NCBI RefSeq assembly: GCF_026341825.1
Contig: NZ_JAPENY010000002.1
Coordinates: forward strand, 2,513,001-2,577,000
DNA from: Streptomyces sp. NBC_00620
GTDB lineage: Bacteria; Actinomycetota; Actinomycetes; Streptomycetales; Streptomycetaceae
Reading direction: 5' to 3'
DNA: 64,000 nucleotides
Numbering within the stretch: position 1 is the stretch's first letter; every line of letters begins with the position of its first letter. This document shows positions 1 to 8,575 of the stretch, one piece after another. A program made the position numbers and the translations under genes. Below the pieces are notes generated by a model. It did not search any database. It had not been told where the DNA came from and saw only the letters and a list, made by a program, of their open reading frames with translations.

Positions 1-1088
1 GGACGCTGGTGCACGACGTACGCCCGGACACCCGGACCAGCTTCCAGCGCGAGCCGATCGGCATCGTCCTCGCGATCACCCCGTGGAACGACCCGCTGAT
101 CACCCCGGCCCGCAAGCTGGCGCCCACCCTCGCGGCAGGCAACGCGGCTCTCCTCAAGCCGGCCACCGACACCCCGCAGGCCGCCCTGCACTTCGCCCGC
201 GCCCTGCACGACGCGGGCCTGCCGGCCGGGGTCCTCAACGTGATCACCGGCCGCGGCGCGCAGATCTCCGAGGCGCTGATCGCCGACCCGCGGCTCGCCG
301 CGCTCACCTTCACCGGCAGCAACGAGGTCGGCGAGGGCCTGCGCGCCCAGCTCGCCGGCCGCAACGTCCGCTTCCAGGGCGAGCTCGGTGGCAAGAACGC
401 CACCGTCGTCCTCGCCGACGCCGACCTCGACGCCGCAGCCAAGGCGGTCGCCGCCGCCGGCTTCGCACAGGCCGGGCAGCGCTGCACCGCCACCAGCCGG
501 GTGATCGTCGAGCGGTCCGTGTACGAGGAGTTCACCAGCCGGCTGCTCGGCGAGGCCGCCGCGCTGCGCGTCGGACCCGGCCTCGCCGAGGGCACCACGA
601 TGGGGCCGCTGGTGAGCGCCCGCCAGCGCGACGGCGTCCTGTCCGACATCGAGCGCGCCGTCAAGCAGGGCGCCACGGTCCTTGCGGGCGGCGACCAGCC
701 GAAGGACGAGGCGCTGAGCCACGGCTGCTACGTCAACCCGACCGTGCTCGGTGACGTGACGCCGGACGCGGACATCTGGCACGAGGAGGTGTTCGGCCCC
801 GTCGTCGCGCTGCGCGCGGTGGACTCCTTCGAGGAGGCCGTCGAGGCGGTCAACGACTCCGACTTCGGCCTCGCGGCCGCCGTCTTCACCCAGAACCTGG
901 GCGCCGCCCACCGGTTCGCCGAAGAGGCCGAGTGCGGCCAGGTCGCGGTGAACACCACCACCTCCGGCTGGGACGTCCACCACCCCTTCGGCGGCTTCCG
1001 CGATTCCGGATCGCCCTTCAAGGAGCAGGGCGAGGAAGCCCTGCGCTTCTACACGCGCGTCAAGACCGTCGCCATCCACTTCGGCTGA
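1..1088 (+). CDS. Aldehyde dehydrogenase, 5' end outside window
   Basis: NAD(P)+-dependent aldehyde dehydrogenase that would oxidise an aldehyde to the acid. The reading frame is already open at base 3, so the N-terminus lies off the left edge; about 361 residues of a family norm near 480 are present. The general-base glutamate sits in the motif ELGGKN and the catalytic cysteine in GQRCTA. The sequence resembles benzaldehyde/vanillin-type dehydrogenases, but the substrate cannot be read from sequence. It is the first visible gene of a same-strand run ending at 6133. Its partners include a ThDP decarboxylase-like enzyme, which fits an aldehyde made by 2-oxo-acid decarboxylation (inference). 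Confidence 0.9.
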   Translation, partial: TLVHDVRPDTRTSFQREPIGIVLAITPWNDPLITPARKLAPTLAAGNAALLKPATDTPQAALHFARALHDAGLPAGVLNVITGRGAQISEALIADPRLAALTFTGSNEVGEGLRAQLAGRNVRFQGELGGKNATVVLADADLDAAAKAVAAAGFAQAGQRCTATSRVIVERSVYEEFTSRLLGEAAALRVGPGLAEGTTMGPLVSARQRDGVLSDIERAVKQGATVLAGGDQPKDEALSHGCYVNPTVLGDVTPDADIWHEEVFGPVVALRAVDSFEEAVEAVNDSDFGLAAAVFTQNLGAAHRFAEEAECGQVAVNTTTSGWDVHHPFGGFRDSGSPFKEQGEEALRFYTRVKTVAIHFG

Positions 1089-1117
1089 CGGCCCGCTGCA
1101 AGGAAAGGAGGATGCCG

Positions 1118-2326
1118 ATGGCTGACGAGACGATCGGCATCGTCGGCGCCGGCATCGTGGGGCTGGCCACCGCCCGCGAGATCGCCCTGCGCCGCCCCGG
1201 CACCCGGGTCGTGGTGCTGGAGAAGGAGCGGGAGGTCGCCGTCCACCAGACCGGGCACAACTCGGGCGTGGTGCACGCGGGGATCTACTACGCGCCGGGC
1301 AGCCTCAAGGCGGACCTGTGCGTGCGGGGCGTGTCCATCCTGCGCGAGTACTGCCAGGAACGCGGGCTGCCGTACGCGGAGATCGGCAAGCTCGTCATGG
1401 CGGTGCGCCAGGACGAGCTGGGCCGGATGGAGAACCTCTACCAGCGGGCCAGGAACAACCACGTGCCCGAGTTGAGGAAGGTCTCCAAGGAGGAGATCAA
1501 GGAGCTCGAGCCCCATGCCGGGGGCATCGCGGCCCTGCACTCCCCGCGCACCGCGATCACCGACTACCCGGCGATCGCCCGGGAGTTCGCCAAGGACATC
1601 GAGGCCGCGGGCGGCGAGGTGCGGCTCGGCTTCCCGGTCACCTCCATCACCAACGTGCCCGGCGGGATCGAGGTGGCCTCCGGGCAGGACCGGGTACGCG
1701 TCGACCGGCTGATCCTCTGCGCGGGCCTCCACTCGGACTCCGTCGCGGGCCTCGCCCAGGACAAGAAGGCCCCGAGGATCATCCCGTTCCGGGGCGAGTA
1801 CATGCTCCTCAAACGGGAGCGCACGGACCTGGTGCGCGGGCTCATCTACCCGGTCCCGGACCCGCGTTATCCCTTCCTCGGCGTGCACTTCACTCCACGC
1901 GTCGACGGCTCGGTCGAGGTCGGCCCCAACGCCGTCCTGGCCCTGGCCAGGGAGGGCTACCGGCTCAGCAAGGTCTCGCTCAAGGACCTCGCCGGACTCG
2001 CGGCCTACCCCGGCTCCTGGAAGATGGCGGCCCAGCACTGGCGGACCGGCATCAAGGAGTACCGCGGCTCGCTGTCCAAGGCGGCCTTCATGAAGGACGC
2101 CAAGCTGTACGTCCCTGGGGTCGGTGTCTCGGACGTGGTCCGCGGCGGGGCCGGGGTGCGTGCCCAGGCACTGGACCCGGACGGCACGCTCGTGGACGAC
2201 TTCCGCATCCATCAGGTGGGCCGGATCACCGCCGTCCGCAACGCGCCCTCGCCTGCCGCCACTGCCTCCATGGCGATCGCGGAGCACATCGTCGGCACCG
2301 TCTTCGGCGACGTCTCCGCAACCTGA
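1118..2326 (+). CDS. lhgO: FAD-dependent L-2-hydroxyglutarate oxidase-like protein
   Basis: A 402-residue FAD enzyme of the DAO/LhgO family, which oxidises L-2-hydroxyglutarate to 2-oxoglutarate with electron transfer to quinone or oxygen. The N-terminus has the dinucleotide motif GAGIVGLATA. It is followed by the LhgO-typical QTGHNSGVVHAGIYY stretch, and HFTPR appears in the middle. Two in-frame ATGs lie at 1112 and 1118. The ribosome site AAGGAGG (1105-1111) abuts the first, so 1118 is chosen. The gene starts 29 bases after the aldehyde dehydrogenase and is probably co-transcribed. In this operon it may act on a different L-2-hydroxy acid (inference). Confidence 0.85.
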   Translation: MADETIGIVGAGIVGLATAREIALRRPGTRVVVLEKEREVAVHQTGHNSGVVHAGIYYAPGSLKADLCVRGVSILREYCQERGLPYAEIGKLVMAVRQDELGRMENLYQRARNNHVPELRKVSKEEIKELEPHAGGIAALHSPRTAITDYPAIAREFAKDIEAAGGEVRLGFPVTSITNVPGGIEVASGQDRVRVDRLILCAGLHSDSVAGLAQDKKAPRIIPFRGEYMLLKRERTDLVRGLIYPVPDPRYPFLGVHFTPRVDGSVEVGPNAVLALAREGYRLSKVSLKDLAGLAAYPGSWKMAAQHWRTGIKEYRGSLSKAAFMKDAKLYVPGVGVSDVVRGGAGVRAQALDPDGTLVDDFRIHQVGRITAVRNAPSPAATASMAIAEHIVGTVFGDVSAT

Positions 2327-2458
2327 GAATGCCCTGCGTACAGCGGACTTTCGCGCAACAACTGCTTGCATCCCCAGGTCTCTGCAAAGGGCTCACGCCC
2401 GCCTAGCGTTCCATCCGCACCACCCCGCCACCCCTGTCGAAGAGAAACGGCCGAAGAC

Positions 2459-3319
2459 ATGTTCGTTGTCGACACCCAGATCCACATCTGGAAGGAAGAG
2501 ACCCCGGACCGCCCCTGGGTCCCGGGCGCGCGTGAGCGCATCCGCCTCAACGGGCACCGCGAGGAGGCCTTCTCCTACGAGGAGGCCCTCGAGCTCATGG
2601 ACGAGGCCGGCATCAACCGGGCGCTGATCCTGCCCCCCTCGTGGGAGGGCAACCGCATCGACTACGCGCTCGAGGCCTGCGAGGCGCACCCGGACCGTTT
2701 CGGCATCATGGCCCGCGTCCCGCAGGACAACGAGGTCGAGGGCACCGCGATGCTCAAGGACTTCGCGCAGAACCCGCACATCAAGGGCACCCGGCTCACC
2801 TTCCACCGCCCGCAGGACCGCAACTGGATGATCGACGGCACCAACGACTGGTACTGGCCGGTCGCCGAGGAGCTCGCCGTCCCGACCATGGTGCACGCCC
2901 CGATCTGGAAGCGTGAGCTCGGTCAGATCGCCGCCAAGCACCCCGGCCTGAAGATCATCATCGACCACATGGGCATCATGGCCCGCTGCGTCGACGACGC
3001 GATCGGCTACTGGGTCGCGGAGACCGCGGACCTGGCCAAGCACCCCAACATCTACGTCAAGGTGTCGGCCCTCCCCGGCTACTCGACGCAGCCCTTCCCG
3101 AACAAGAACATCGAGCAGTACGTGCGCGAGATGGTCGACAAGATGGGCCCGGAGCGCTGCTTCTACGGCACCGACATCACCCGCCTCCTTGGCCACGGCA
3201 TCACGTACACCGACACGGTCGAGCAGTTCACCAAGCACTACGACTTCACGCCCGAAGAGCTTGAATGGATCATGGGCCGCGGCATCAGCGAGGTCCTTGA
3301 CTGGCCGATCGAGGGCTGA
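2459..3319 (+). CDS. Amidohydrolase-2 family metal-dependent hydrolase/decarboxylase
   Basis: A 286-residue TIM-barrel protein of the amidohydrolase_2 family, which includes lactonases and aromatic-acid decarboxylases. The N-terminal strand reads DTQIHIW. The first histidine of the usual DxHxH metal site is glutamine, as in one known subgroup. Later candidate metal ligands are H in MVHAP, H in IDHMG and the Asp of YGTDITR. The start ATG at 2459 opens directly on the first strand. The gene lies between LhgO and the ThDP enzyme and probably handles a lactone or carboxylated intermediate of the same pathway. The exact reaction is unknown. Confidence 0.8.
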   Translation: MFVVDTQIHIWKEETPDRPWVPGARERIRLNGHREEAFSYEEALELMDEAGINRALILPPSWEGNRIDYALEACEAHPDRFGIMARVPQDNEVEGTAMLKDFAQNPHIKGTRLTFHRPQDRNWMIDGTNDWYWPVAEELAVPTMVHAPIWKRELGQIAAKHPGLKIIIDHMGIMARCVDDAIGYWVAETADLAKHPNIYVKVSALPGYSTQPFPNKNIEQYVREMVDKMGPERCFYGTDITRLLGHGITYTDTVEQFTKHYDFTPEELEWIMGRGISEVLDWPIEG

Positions 3320-3332
3320 GGAAACACCTGAG

Positions 3333-5042
3333 ATGACGGACACCAACAACACGCCAGGCGCCGACGGCGGTGACGCCGTCGTCTCCGCCTTCAACGCCGT
3401 CGGCGCCGACTACATCTTCTGCTCCTCGGGGTCCGAATGGGCCCCGGTCTGGGAGTCCCTGGCCCGGCGCCACCGGGACGGGGAGCCCGCACCGGAGTAC
3501 CTGGACCTCACCCACGAGACCGTCGCCGTCGGCATGGCCACCGGCTACGGACTCGTCAAGCGCCGGCCGCAGGGCGTGCTGCTGCACGCGGCCCCCGGCC
3601 TGCTGCAGGGCTCGATGGCGGTCCACGGCGCGCTCCTCGCGGGCGTCCCGATGGTGGTCACCTCCTCGGAGTCGACCACGTACGGCGACGGGCCGGGGCA
3701 GGACCCGGGCGGCCAGTGGTACCGCAACCTGTCGATCGTGGGCGGCCCGCACCAGATCGCCCAGCCGTTCACGAAGTGGTCCAACGAGGCCGCCAGCGTG
3801 CACACCCTGCCCACGATGATCGCGCGGGCGGCGGAACTGTCCTGGCGGGCCCCGGCAGGACCGGCGTACCTCAACATCCCGCTGGAGATCCTCCTGGAGG
3901 ACTGGGACGGCCGCGAGGCCAAGCCCATCGTCCCGCCGGGCTCCACCCACAGCTCGCCCGAAGAGGTCGACCCCGTCGCCCAGCTGATCCGCGAGGCCGT
4001 CAACCCCGTGATCGTGACGGAGACGGCAGGCCGCGAGGCGGGTGGCTTCGAGGCGCTCGTCGCCTTCGCCGAGGCGTGGAACATCCCGGTCGTCGAGCCC
4101 GACTCGGCGGTGTGCGGCAACTTCCCGCGCACCCACCCGCTGCACGCCGGCAGCGACATCGGGCCGTGGATGGACGAGGCGGACCTGATTCTGCTCGTCA
4201 ACTGCCGGGCTCCCTTCTACCCGCCGTCGCGCCGCCCCTCCAAGGCGACGATCGTCGTCATCGACGAGGTGCCGCAGCGCCCGCACGTCGTCTACCAAGT
4301 CCTGTTTGCGGACAAGTACTTGGAAGGCAACGTCGCCAACACCCTGCGCCAACTCGCCAAGCGGGCCAAGGATCTGGACGTGGCCGTTGTCACCGCGCGC
4401 CGTGCGGCGCAGGAGGAGCGGCACGCCGACGAGCAGGCCGCGATCGCCGCCGTCGAAGCGAAGGCGGCGCAGGCCGAGGGCATCGATCCGGTGCTCGTCG
4501 CCGCGACCCTGCGCGGGCTCCTCGACGGTCAGGACGCGATCGTCGTCGACGAGACCATCACGCACAGCCGTGTGGTCAAGCGCCATGTACAGACCTCCGA
4601 CCCCGACTCGTACTTCTATGTGCAGGGCGGTCTCGGCCAGGGCATGGCGGTCGCGCTCGGAGTCAAACTCGCCGCCAAGGAGCGGCCCGTGGTGCTCACG
4701 ATCGGCGACGGCGCGTTCACGTACAACCCGGTCATCCAGTCGTACGACGCCTCCAACGCCTACGAACTGCCGCTGCTGATCGTGGTCTTCAACAACCGCG
4801 TCTACAAGTCGATGAACCTCAACCACCGCAGGTTCTACCCCGAGGGCGCGGCGGCCGAGACCGGCGAGTGGCTCGGCACCGACCTGCACCGGCTGCCCCG
4901 ACTCGCGCAGTTCGCCGAGCCGTTCGGCATGCACACCGAGACCGTCGACGCGCCTGACGCGCTCGCCCCCGCCCTGGAGCGCGCGCTCAAGGCCGTGGCG
5001 GAGGGCACCACCGCCGTCGTCGACGTCCTCGTCACCCGCTGA
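3333..5042 (+). CDS. Thiamine diphosphate-dependent enzyme (benzoylformate decarboxylase/acetolactate synthase family)
   Basis: A 569-residue ThDP enzyme with the three-domain layout of this family. The N-terminal Pyr domain carries the cofactor-activating glutamate E62 in LTHETVAVG. The C-terminal PP domain carries the Mg-ThDP motif GDGAF followed about 25 residues later by NN. No FAD-specific feature argues for a true acetolactate synthase. With an aldehyde dehydrogenase and hydroxy-acid dehydrogenases in the same operon, a 2-oxo-acid decarboxylase role giving an aldehyde is the best guess. The start is ATG 3333, 13 bases after the amidohydrolase stop. Confidence 0.8.
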   Translation: MTDTNNTPGADGGDAVVSAFNAVGADYIFCSSGSEWAPVWESLARRHRDGEPAPEYLDLTHETVAVGMATGYGLVKRRPQGVLLHAAPGLLQGSMAVHGALLAGVPMVVTSSESTTYGDGPGQDPGGQWYRNLSIVGGPHQIAQPFTKWSNEAASVHTLPTMIARAAELSWRAPAGPAYLNIPLEILLEDWDGREAKPIVPPGSTHSSPEEVDPVAQLIREAVNPVIVTETAGREAGGFEALVAFAEAWNIPVVEPDSAVCGNFPRTHPLHAGSDIGPWMDEADLILLVNCRAPFYPPSRRPSKATIVVIDEVPQRPHVVYQVLFADKYLEGNVANTLRQLAKRAKDLDVAVVTARRAAQEERHADEQAAIAAVEAKAAQAEGIDPVLVAATLRGLLDGQDAIVVDETITHSRVVKRHVQTSDPDSYFYVQGGLGQGMAVALGVKLAAKERPVVLTIGDGAFTYNPVIQSYDASNAYELPLLIVVFNNRVYKSMNLNHRRFYPEGAAAETGEWLGTDLHRLPRLAQFAEPFGMHTETVDAPDALAPALERALKAVAEGTTAVVDVLVTR

Positions 5043-5062
5043 TCCAGGAGGCACCCGCCACC

Positions 5063-6133
5063 ATGACCGACACACCGACCCCCAAGCCCGGCAAGGTCCT
5101 GGTCCCCGCCGAGGACCTGCGCACCTTCGGCGCCGCCCTCCTAGAGAAGGGCGGCCTCAGCCCCGAGCACGCCCGCACCACCGCCGAGGTGTTCGTCTGG
5201 GCCGCTCAGCGCGGCGTCGACTCCCACGGCACCGCGCGCATCCCGGCCTACCTGGAGCTGCTCGCCAAGGGTGTGGCCAACGCCGAGCCCGACATCAGGC
5301 TGGAGTCCAGCACGCCGGCCGCCGCCGTCCTCGACGCCGACCGCGCACCCGGCCCGGTGGCGCTCACCGCCGCGGCCGAGGAGGCGGTGACGCGGGCCAG
5401 GACGACCGGCATCGCCACCGTCGGAGTACGCCACACCGTCCACACCGGTGCCATCGGCTACTACGTCTCGAAGATCGCCGAACAGGGCCTGGTCGGCATC
5501 GGCTTCGTCGCCGGAATGCCCAACATGGGCTACACCGGGGTCAAGGGCGCCGCCGTCGCCACCAGTCCGCTCGCCATCGCCGTGCCCGCCGAGAGTCACG
5601 CACCGCTCCTGCTCGACATGGCCACCGCCACCATTGCCCTGGGCAAGATCCGCCAGGCCAAGGCGAGCGGCACCCCGCTGCCCGAGGGCGCCGCGGCCAC
5701 CGCGGACGGCACGCCGACCACCGACCCGGCGCTTGCGGTCATGCCGCTGCCGCTGGGCGGCGTCAAGGGGTCCGGCATGTCGCTCGCCTTCGAGCTGCTC
5801 ACCAGCGTGCTCGTCGGCGCACCGATCTTCGCCGCCTTCCACTCGGACGACCCCCAGGGCCGCAAGCACCGCCAGAACGCCCTGCTGATCGCGATCGACC
5901 CGGCGGCCTTCGGCGACGCGGAGGGCTTCACCGCCGCTGTCGACGCCACGCTGAGCACCCTCAAGGCCCTGCCGGCGGCGGACGACGCGGCGGGCGTGTT
6001 CTACCCCGGCGAGCGCAGCGCGGCCGTGGCCGTGGAGCGTGGCGAGAAGGGGGTACCCGTGGCGCCGAAGGTGTGGCGCGAACTGCTGGAGAGCGCCGAG
6101 AAGTTGGGTGTCACGCCGCCCGAGCTCGGATAG
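5063..6133 (+). CDS. Ldh_2 family malate/L-lactate/sulfolactate-type dehydrogenase
   Basis: A 356-residue NAD(P)-dependent 2-hydroxyacid oxidoreductase of the Ldh_2 (YlbC/ComC/AllD) family. Diagnostic motifs are RGVDSHGTARIP near residue 55, with the catalytic histidine in SHG, and PLGGVKGSGMSLAFELL in the C-terminal half. It follows the ThDP enzyme by 20 bases, with ribosome site CAGGAGG before ATG 5063. It is the last gene before a strong hairpin. It could interconvert a 2-hydroxy acid and the 2-oxo acid used by the ThDP enzyme. Substrate is not predictable from sequence. Confidence 0.85.
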   Translation: MTDTPTPKPGKVLVPAEDLRTFGAALLEKGGLSPEHARTTAEVFVWAAQRGVDSHGTARIPAYLELLAKGVANAEPDIRLESSTPAAAVLDADRAPGPVALTAAAEEAVTRARTTGIATVGVRHTVHTGAIGYYVSKIAEQGLVGIGFVAGMPNMGYTGVKGAAVATSPLAIAVPAESHAPLLLDMATATIALGKIRQAKASGTPLPEGAAATADGTPTTDPALAVMPLPLGGVKGSGMSLAFELLTSVLVGAPIFAAFHSDDPQGRKHRQNALLIAIDPAAFGDAEGFTAAVDATLSTLKALPAADDAAGVFYPGERSAAVAVERGEKGVPVAPKVWRELLESAEKLGVTPPELG

Positions 6134-6228
6134 CCGGGCTCAGCAGGTCTCCACGAAGGGGGATGGAGGGACAGGTGGCGGGGGCGTCCGCTGTGAGGCG
6201 CTGCCCCTGCCGCCGAGTCCGAACGCCG

Positions 6229-6266
6229 GCGCCCGCCGGGCCCGTTGGACGGGGCCCGGCGGGCGC
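6229..6266. terminator. Strong intrinsic hairpin between convergent genes
   Basis: A perfect 15-bp GC inverted repeat (arms 6229-6243 and 6252-6266, 8-base loop) lies between the end of the Ldh_2 gene and the convergent hydrolase gene. No long U-run follows, as is usual in Streptomyces. It probably terminates transcription from both sides. Confidence 0.75.
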
Positions 6267-6320
6267 TTCGGCGTTGGCTGTCTGCTCAACGGTTGTCGGG
6301 AGCCCGACGTTGACGCCTGC

Positions 6321-7277
6321 TCAACCTGCCTCGGATGCCTCCGAGTTGACCGCCTGCCGCACCTGCCGCGAGATCAGGGCGTAGACCTCCCGGGCCTTCT
6401 CGTCGTCCGTGCCGTCGTACCCGTGATCGGCCTGGGGCACGTCGTGGTGCTCGACCAGCGCGCCCGCTGTCCGCAGGCGCTCGGCGTAGCGCTCGCCCTC
6501 CTCCTTGAGGAGGTCGAACTCCGCGGTGATCACCAGGGCCGGGGCGATGCCCTTGAGGTCCGCGGTGTCCGACGGATGGGCGGGAGACGCCAGCCGGTCG
6601 GCGCGCTCGCGCGGGTCCGGCACGTACGCGCTGTCGAAAATCTCACCCATCCAGGGGCGCAGCATCGGCTTGGAGATTGCGGCGCGCTTGTTCTTGGCGC
6701 CGGTCACGAGGTCCAGCGGCGGGTAGTGCAGGACCTGGAGCGCGATCGAAGGCCCGCCCTCCTCCAGGGCCTGGCGCGCGACGGCCGCGGCGAGACCGCC
6801 GCCGGCGCTCTGCCCGCCCACGCTGAGCCTGCTGCCGTCCCAGCCGTGCTCGTCACCGTGCGAGGCGATCCACCGGACGACCTCGTACGCCTGACGGGGC
6901 GGGGCGGGGAACCGGTGTTGCGGGGCGACGGCGTAGTCCACGTTGATCACGACCACACCCGCCTCCGCCGCCAGGAAGCGGCAGAGCGGATCGTCGATCT
7001 CCGTCACGGGCATGACGTAGCCGCCACCGTGGAAGTTGACGTGCACCGGCGGAGGCGAGCCCTCACTCGTGGCCGCGGGCATGTACACCACGACCCGGGC
7101 CGGAGCGACCGAGGTGGGGACGGTCAACTCCCGTACGTCGCGCGGGAATTCCGGGAAGCGGCCGTGCAGGGAAGCGTTGGAGCCGCGGCCTTGGGAGCGT
7201 CGGCTCGCCGCCACGACGAGGCGCTGCATCGACTTGGCGGCGAAGGCGGCCACGGCCGGCCGGGCGAGGAGAGACAT
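6321..7277 (-). CDS. Alpha/beta hydrolase, hormone-sensitive-lipase (HSL) type
   Basis: A serine esterase/lipase of about 318 residues. The oxyanion motif HGGG is in VNFHGGGYV, the nucleophile elbow is GQSAGGG, and the late acid and histidine are D in ITAEFD and H in QADHGYD. ATG at 7277 (MSLLARP) is preferred. A GTG at 7302-7304 would put the start directly against the palindromic operator at 7307-7327 and leave no ribosome site. The gene is monocistronic, with a hairpin on its 3' side and a propeller-gene terminator upstream. Substrate unknown. Confidence 0.8.
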   Translation of the reverse strand: MSLLARPAVAAFAAKSMQRLVVAASRRSQGRGSNASLHGRFPEFPRDVRELTVPTSVAPARVVVYMPAATSEGSPPPVHVNFHGGGYVMPVTEIDDPLCRFLAAEAGVVVINVDYAVAPQHRFPAPPRQAYEVVRWIASHGDEHGWDGSRLSVGGQSAGGGLAAAVARQALEEGGPSIALQVLHYPPLDLVTGAKNKRAAISKPMLRPWMGEIFDSAYVPDPRERADRLASPAHPSDTADLKGIAPALVITAEFDLLKEEGERYAERLRTAGALVEHHDVPQADHGYDGTDDEKAREVYALISRQVRQAVNSEASEAG

Positions 7278-7306
7278 ACCGTTCCGATCGTCGAACCGTC
7301 TCACTC

Positions 7307-7327
7307 ATTGACAGGATTCCTGTCAAT
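7307..7327. promoter_or_regulatory. 21-bp perfect palindromic operator
   Basis: Ten-base arms ATTGACAGGA and TCCTGTCAAT flank a single central T. This size and symmetry are typical of TetR-family operators. It sits 30-50 bases upstream of the hydrolase ATG at 7277. No gene starts on the other side, so it most likely controls only the hydrolase. No intact TetR regulator lies nearby in the window. Confidence 0.7.
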
Positions 7328-7370
7328 GGGGTGGGGCGATGCTAGCACGCGTCGTTACTGCCCCGGCAGA

Positions 7371-7418
7371 TCCGGGGGCCCTGCCCATCGCGCGGCTGCG
7401 ACGGGCAGGACCCCCGGA
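7371..7418 (-). terminator. Hairpin downstream of the propeller gene
   Basis: A 16-bp stem with one mismatch (arms 7371-7386 and 7403-7418, 16-base loop) begins 22 bases beyond the stop codon of the minus-strand gene ending at 7441. It is a likely terminator for the two-gene surface-protein operon. Confidence 0.65.
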
Positions 7419-7440
7419 CGAGTTGTGGACGTGCCGTGTC

Positions 7441-8493
7441 TCAGCGACCGAGGCTGATGCGGGTCACCAGGTCTTCGCCCGCCGGGCCGGAGCCCGACTT
7501 GTCCACCACGTACGCGGTGCCGTCGGCGACCTCGACGTAGTTCGGGTTGGCGCCGGTGGCCACGGTCTCCACGACGGCCCCTTCGCGCGGGTCGACCACC
7601 GTGACGTTGGCGGCCGTACGGTTGGCAACCAGGACATTGCCCGAACGCTCGTCGGTGGCCACGGACAGGGCACCCGCCCCGGTGGCCACGGACTTGGTGA
7701 CAGTCCCCTCCTTGAGGTTGACGACCGAGACGGTGCCGGCCGCCTGGTCGGCGGTGTAGGCGAACCGGCCGCTCTTGGACAGCGAGACCGAGATCGGGCC
7801 GTCACCCGTGGGGATGAGCCGCGGGGTCTCGGAGCCGCGGGACACCTCGATGATCCGGTCGCCGGCCAGATCGGCGGCGTACACCGTGCCGGTCTTCTCG
7901 TTCACGGCGAGGCCCGTCGGGCTGGAGCCCTCGACCGTGACGCGCTCCTTCTCCTCGAAGGTCTTGCTGTCGTAGGCGACGAGGGTGCCGGAGCCGAAGG
8001 CGCTCGCCCACACCGTGTTGTGCCGCTCGTCGACGACGATCTCGCGGGCGTGCGCCACGTCCGGCAGCGTGGCGAGGTGCTCGCCGGTCTTCTGGCTGTA
8101 GACGGCGACGGTGTTGCTGCGGGTGTTCGTCGTCCAGACGGTGTTGTGCTCGTCGTCGACGGCGACACCGTAGACGGCTTCGAGGGCACCGGTGGTCGCG
8201 TCGGTGACCGGCGGCGTGTACGTCGCCTCGATCGCCAGGGTGTCCGGGTCGACCTTCAGCAGGCTGGAGTTGGTGACCGGCGGCCGGCCCACGGCGGTGG
8301 TGACCCACAGGGCGTCGTTCCGCTCGGAGTACGCCGACTGGTACAGGCCTCTCACCAGCGGTGCGGAGGTGACGGCCGAGCCGGTCGCTGTGCCGGCCTC
8401 GGCGGTCGCGGTGCCGGTCAGGACCGCGCTGCCCGCGGCGAGGGCCACGGCGACCGCGGCGGTACGACGGATGGTGCGGGTGAATGAGGTCAT
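7441..8493 (-). CDS. Secreted YncE-like beta-propeller protein
   Basis: A 350-residue exported protein. The N-terminus has an Arg-rich start, a hydrophobic core (AAVAVALAAGSAVLTG) and an AxA-type cleavage region near residue 31. The rest is repeated blade units of the YVTN/NHL kind: VYGVAVDDEHNTVW, REIVVDERHNTVW, PTGLAVNEKTGTVY, ISVSLSKSGRFAY, LSVATDERSGNVLV. Such propellers bind ligands or partner proteins outside the membrane, and YncE itself is iron-regulated in E. coli. It lies 82 bases downstream of the four-repeat surface protein. The pair is probably driven from the iron-box region near 10460 (inference). Confidence 0.8.
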   Translation of the reverse strand: MTSFTRTIRRTAAVAVALAAGSAVLTGTATAEAGTATGSAVTSAPLVRGLYQSAYSERNDALWVTTAVGRPPVTNSSLLKVDPDTLAIEATYTPPVTDATTGALEAVYGVAVDDEHNTVWTTNTRSNTVAVYSQKTGEHLATLPDVAHAREIVVDERHNTVWASAFGSGTLVAYDSKTFEEKERVTVEGSSPTGLAVNEKTGTVYAADLAGDRIIEVSRGSETPRLIPTGDGPISVSLSKSGRFAYTADQAAGTVSVVNLKEGTVTKSVATGAGALSVATDERSGNVLVANRTAANVTVVDPREGAVVETVATGANPNYVEVADGTAYVVDKSGSGPAGEDLVTRISLGR

Positions 8494-8575
8494 GCGGTGT
8501 CGATCTCCTTGGTGGGATACGCCTCAAGGGCGCGGTGGATGGGGTGGGGGATGGATGTGGGGGTCTGTTGGGGTG

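Noticed and set aside
1049..2371. Long open frame antisense to the LhgO gene (440 codons), and similar long frames opposite most genes
   Set aside because: High third-position GC leaves antisense frames open. The translations are Arg/Gly/Pro-rich with no domain motifs, while the plus-strand gene is clear.
3333..5042. ThDP enzyme as the acetolactate synthase of branched-chain amino acid synthesis
   Set aside because: No small subunit or other ilv gene is adjacent, and the context is catabolic with an aldehyde dehydrogenase and hydroxy-acid dehydrogenases.
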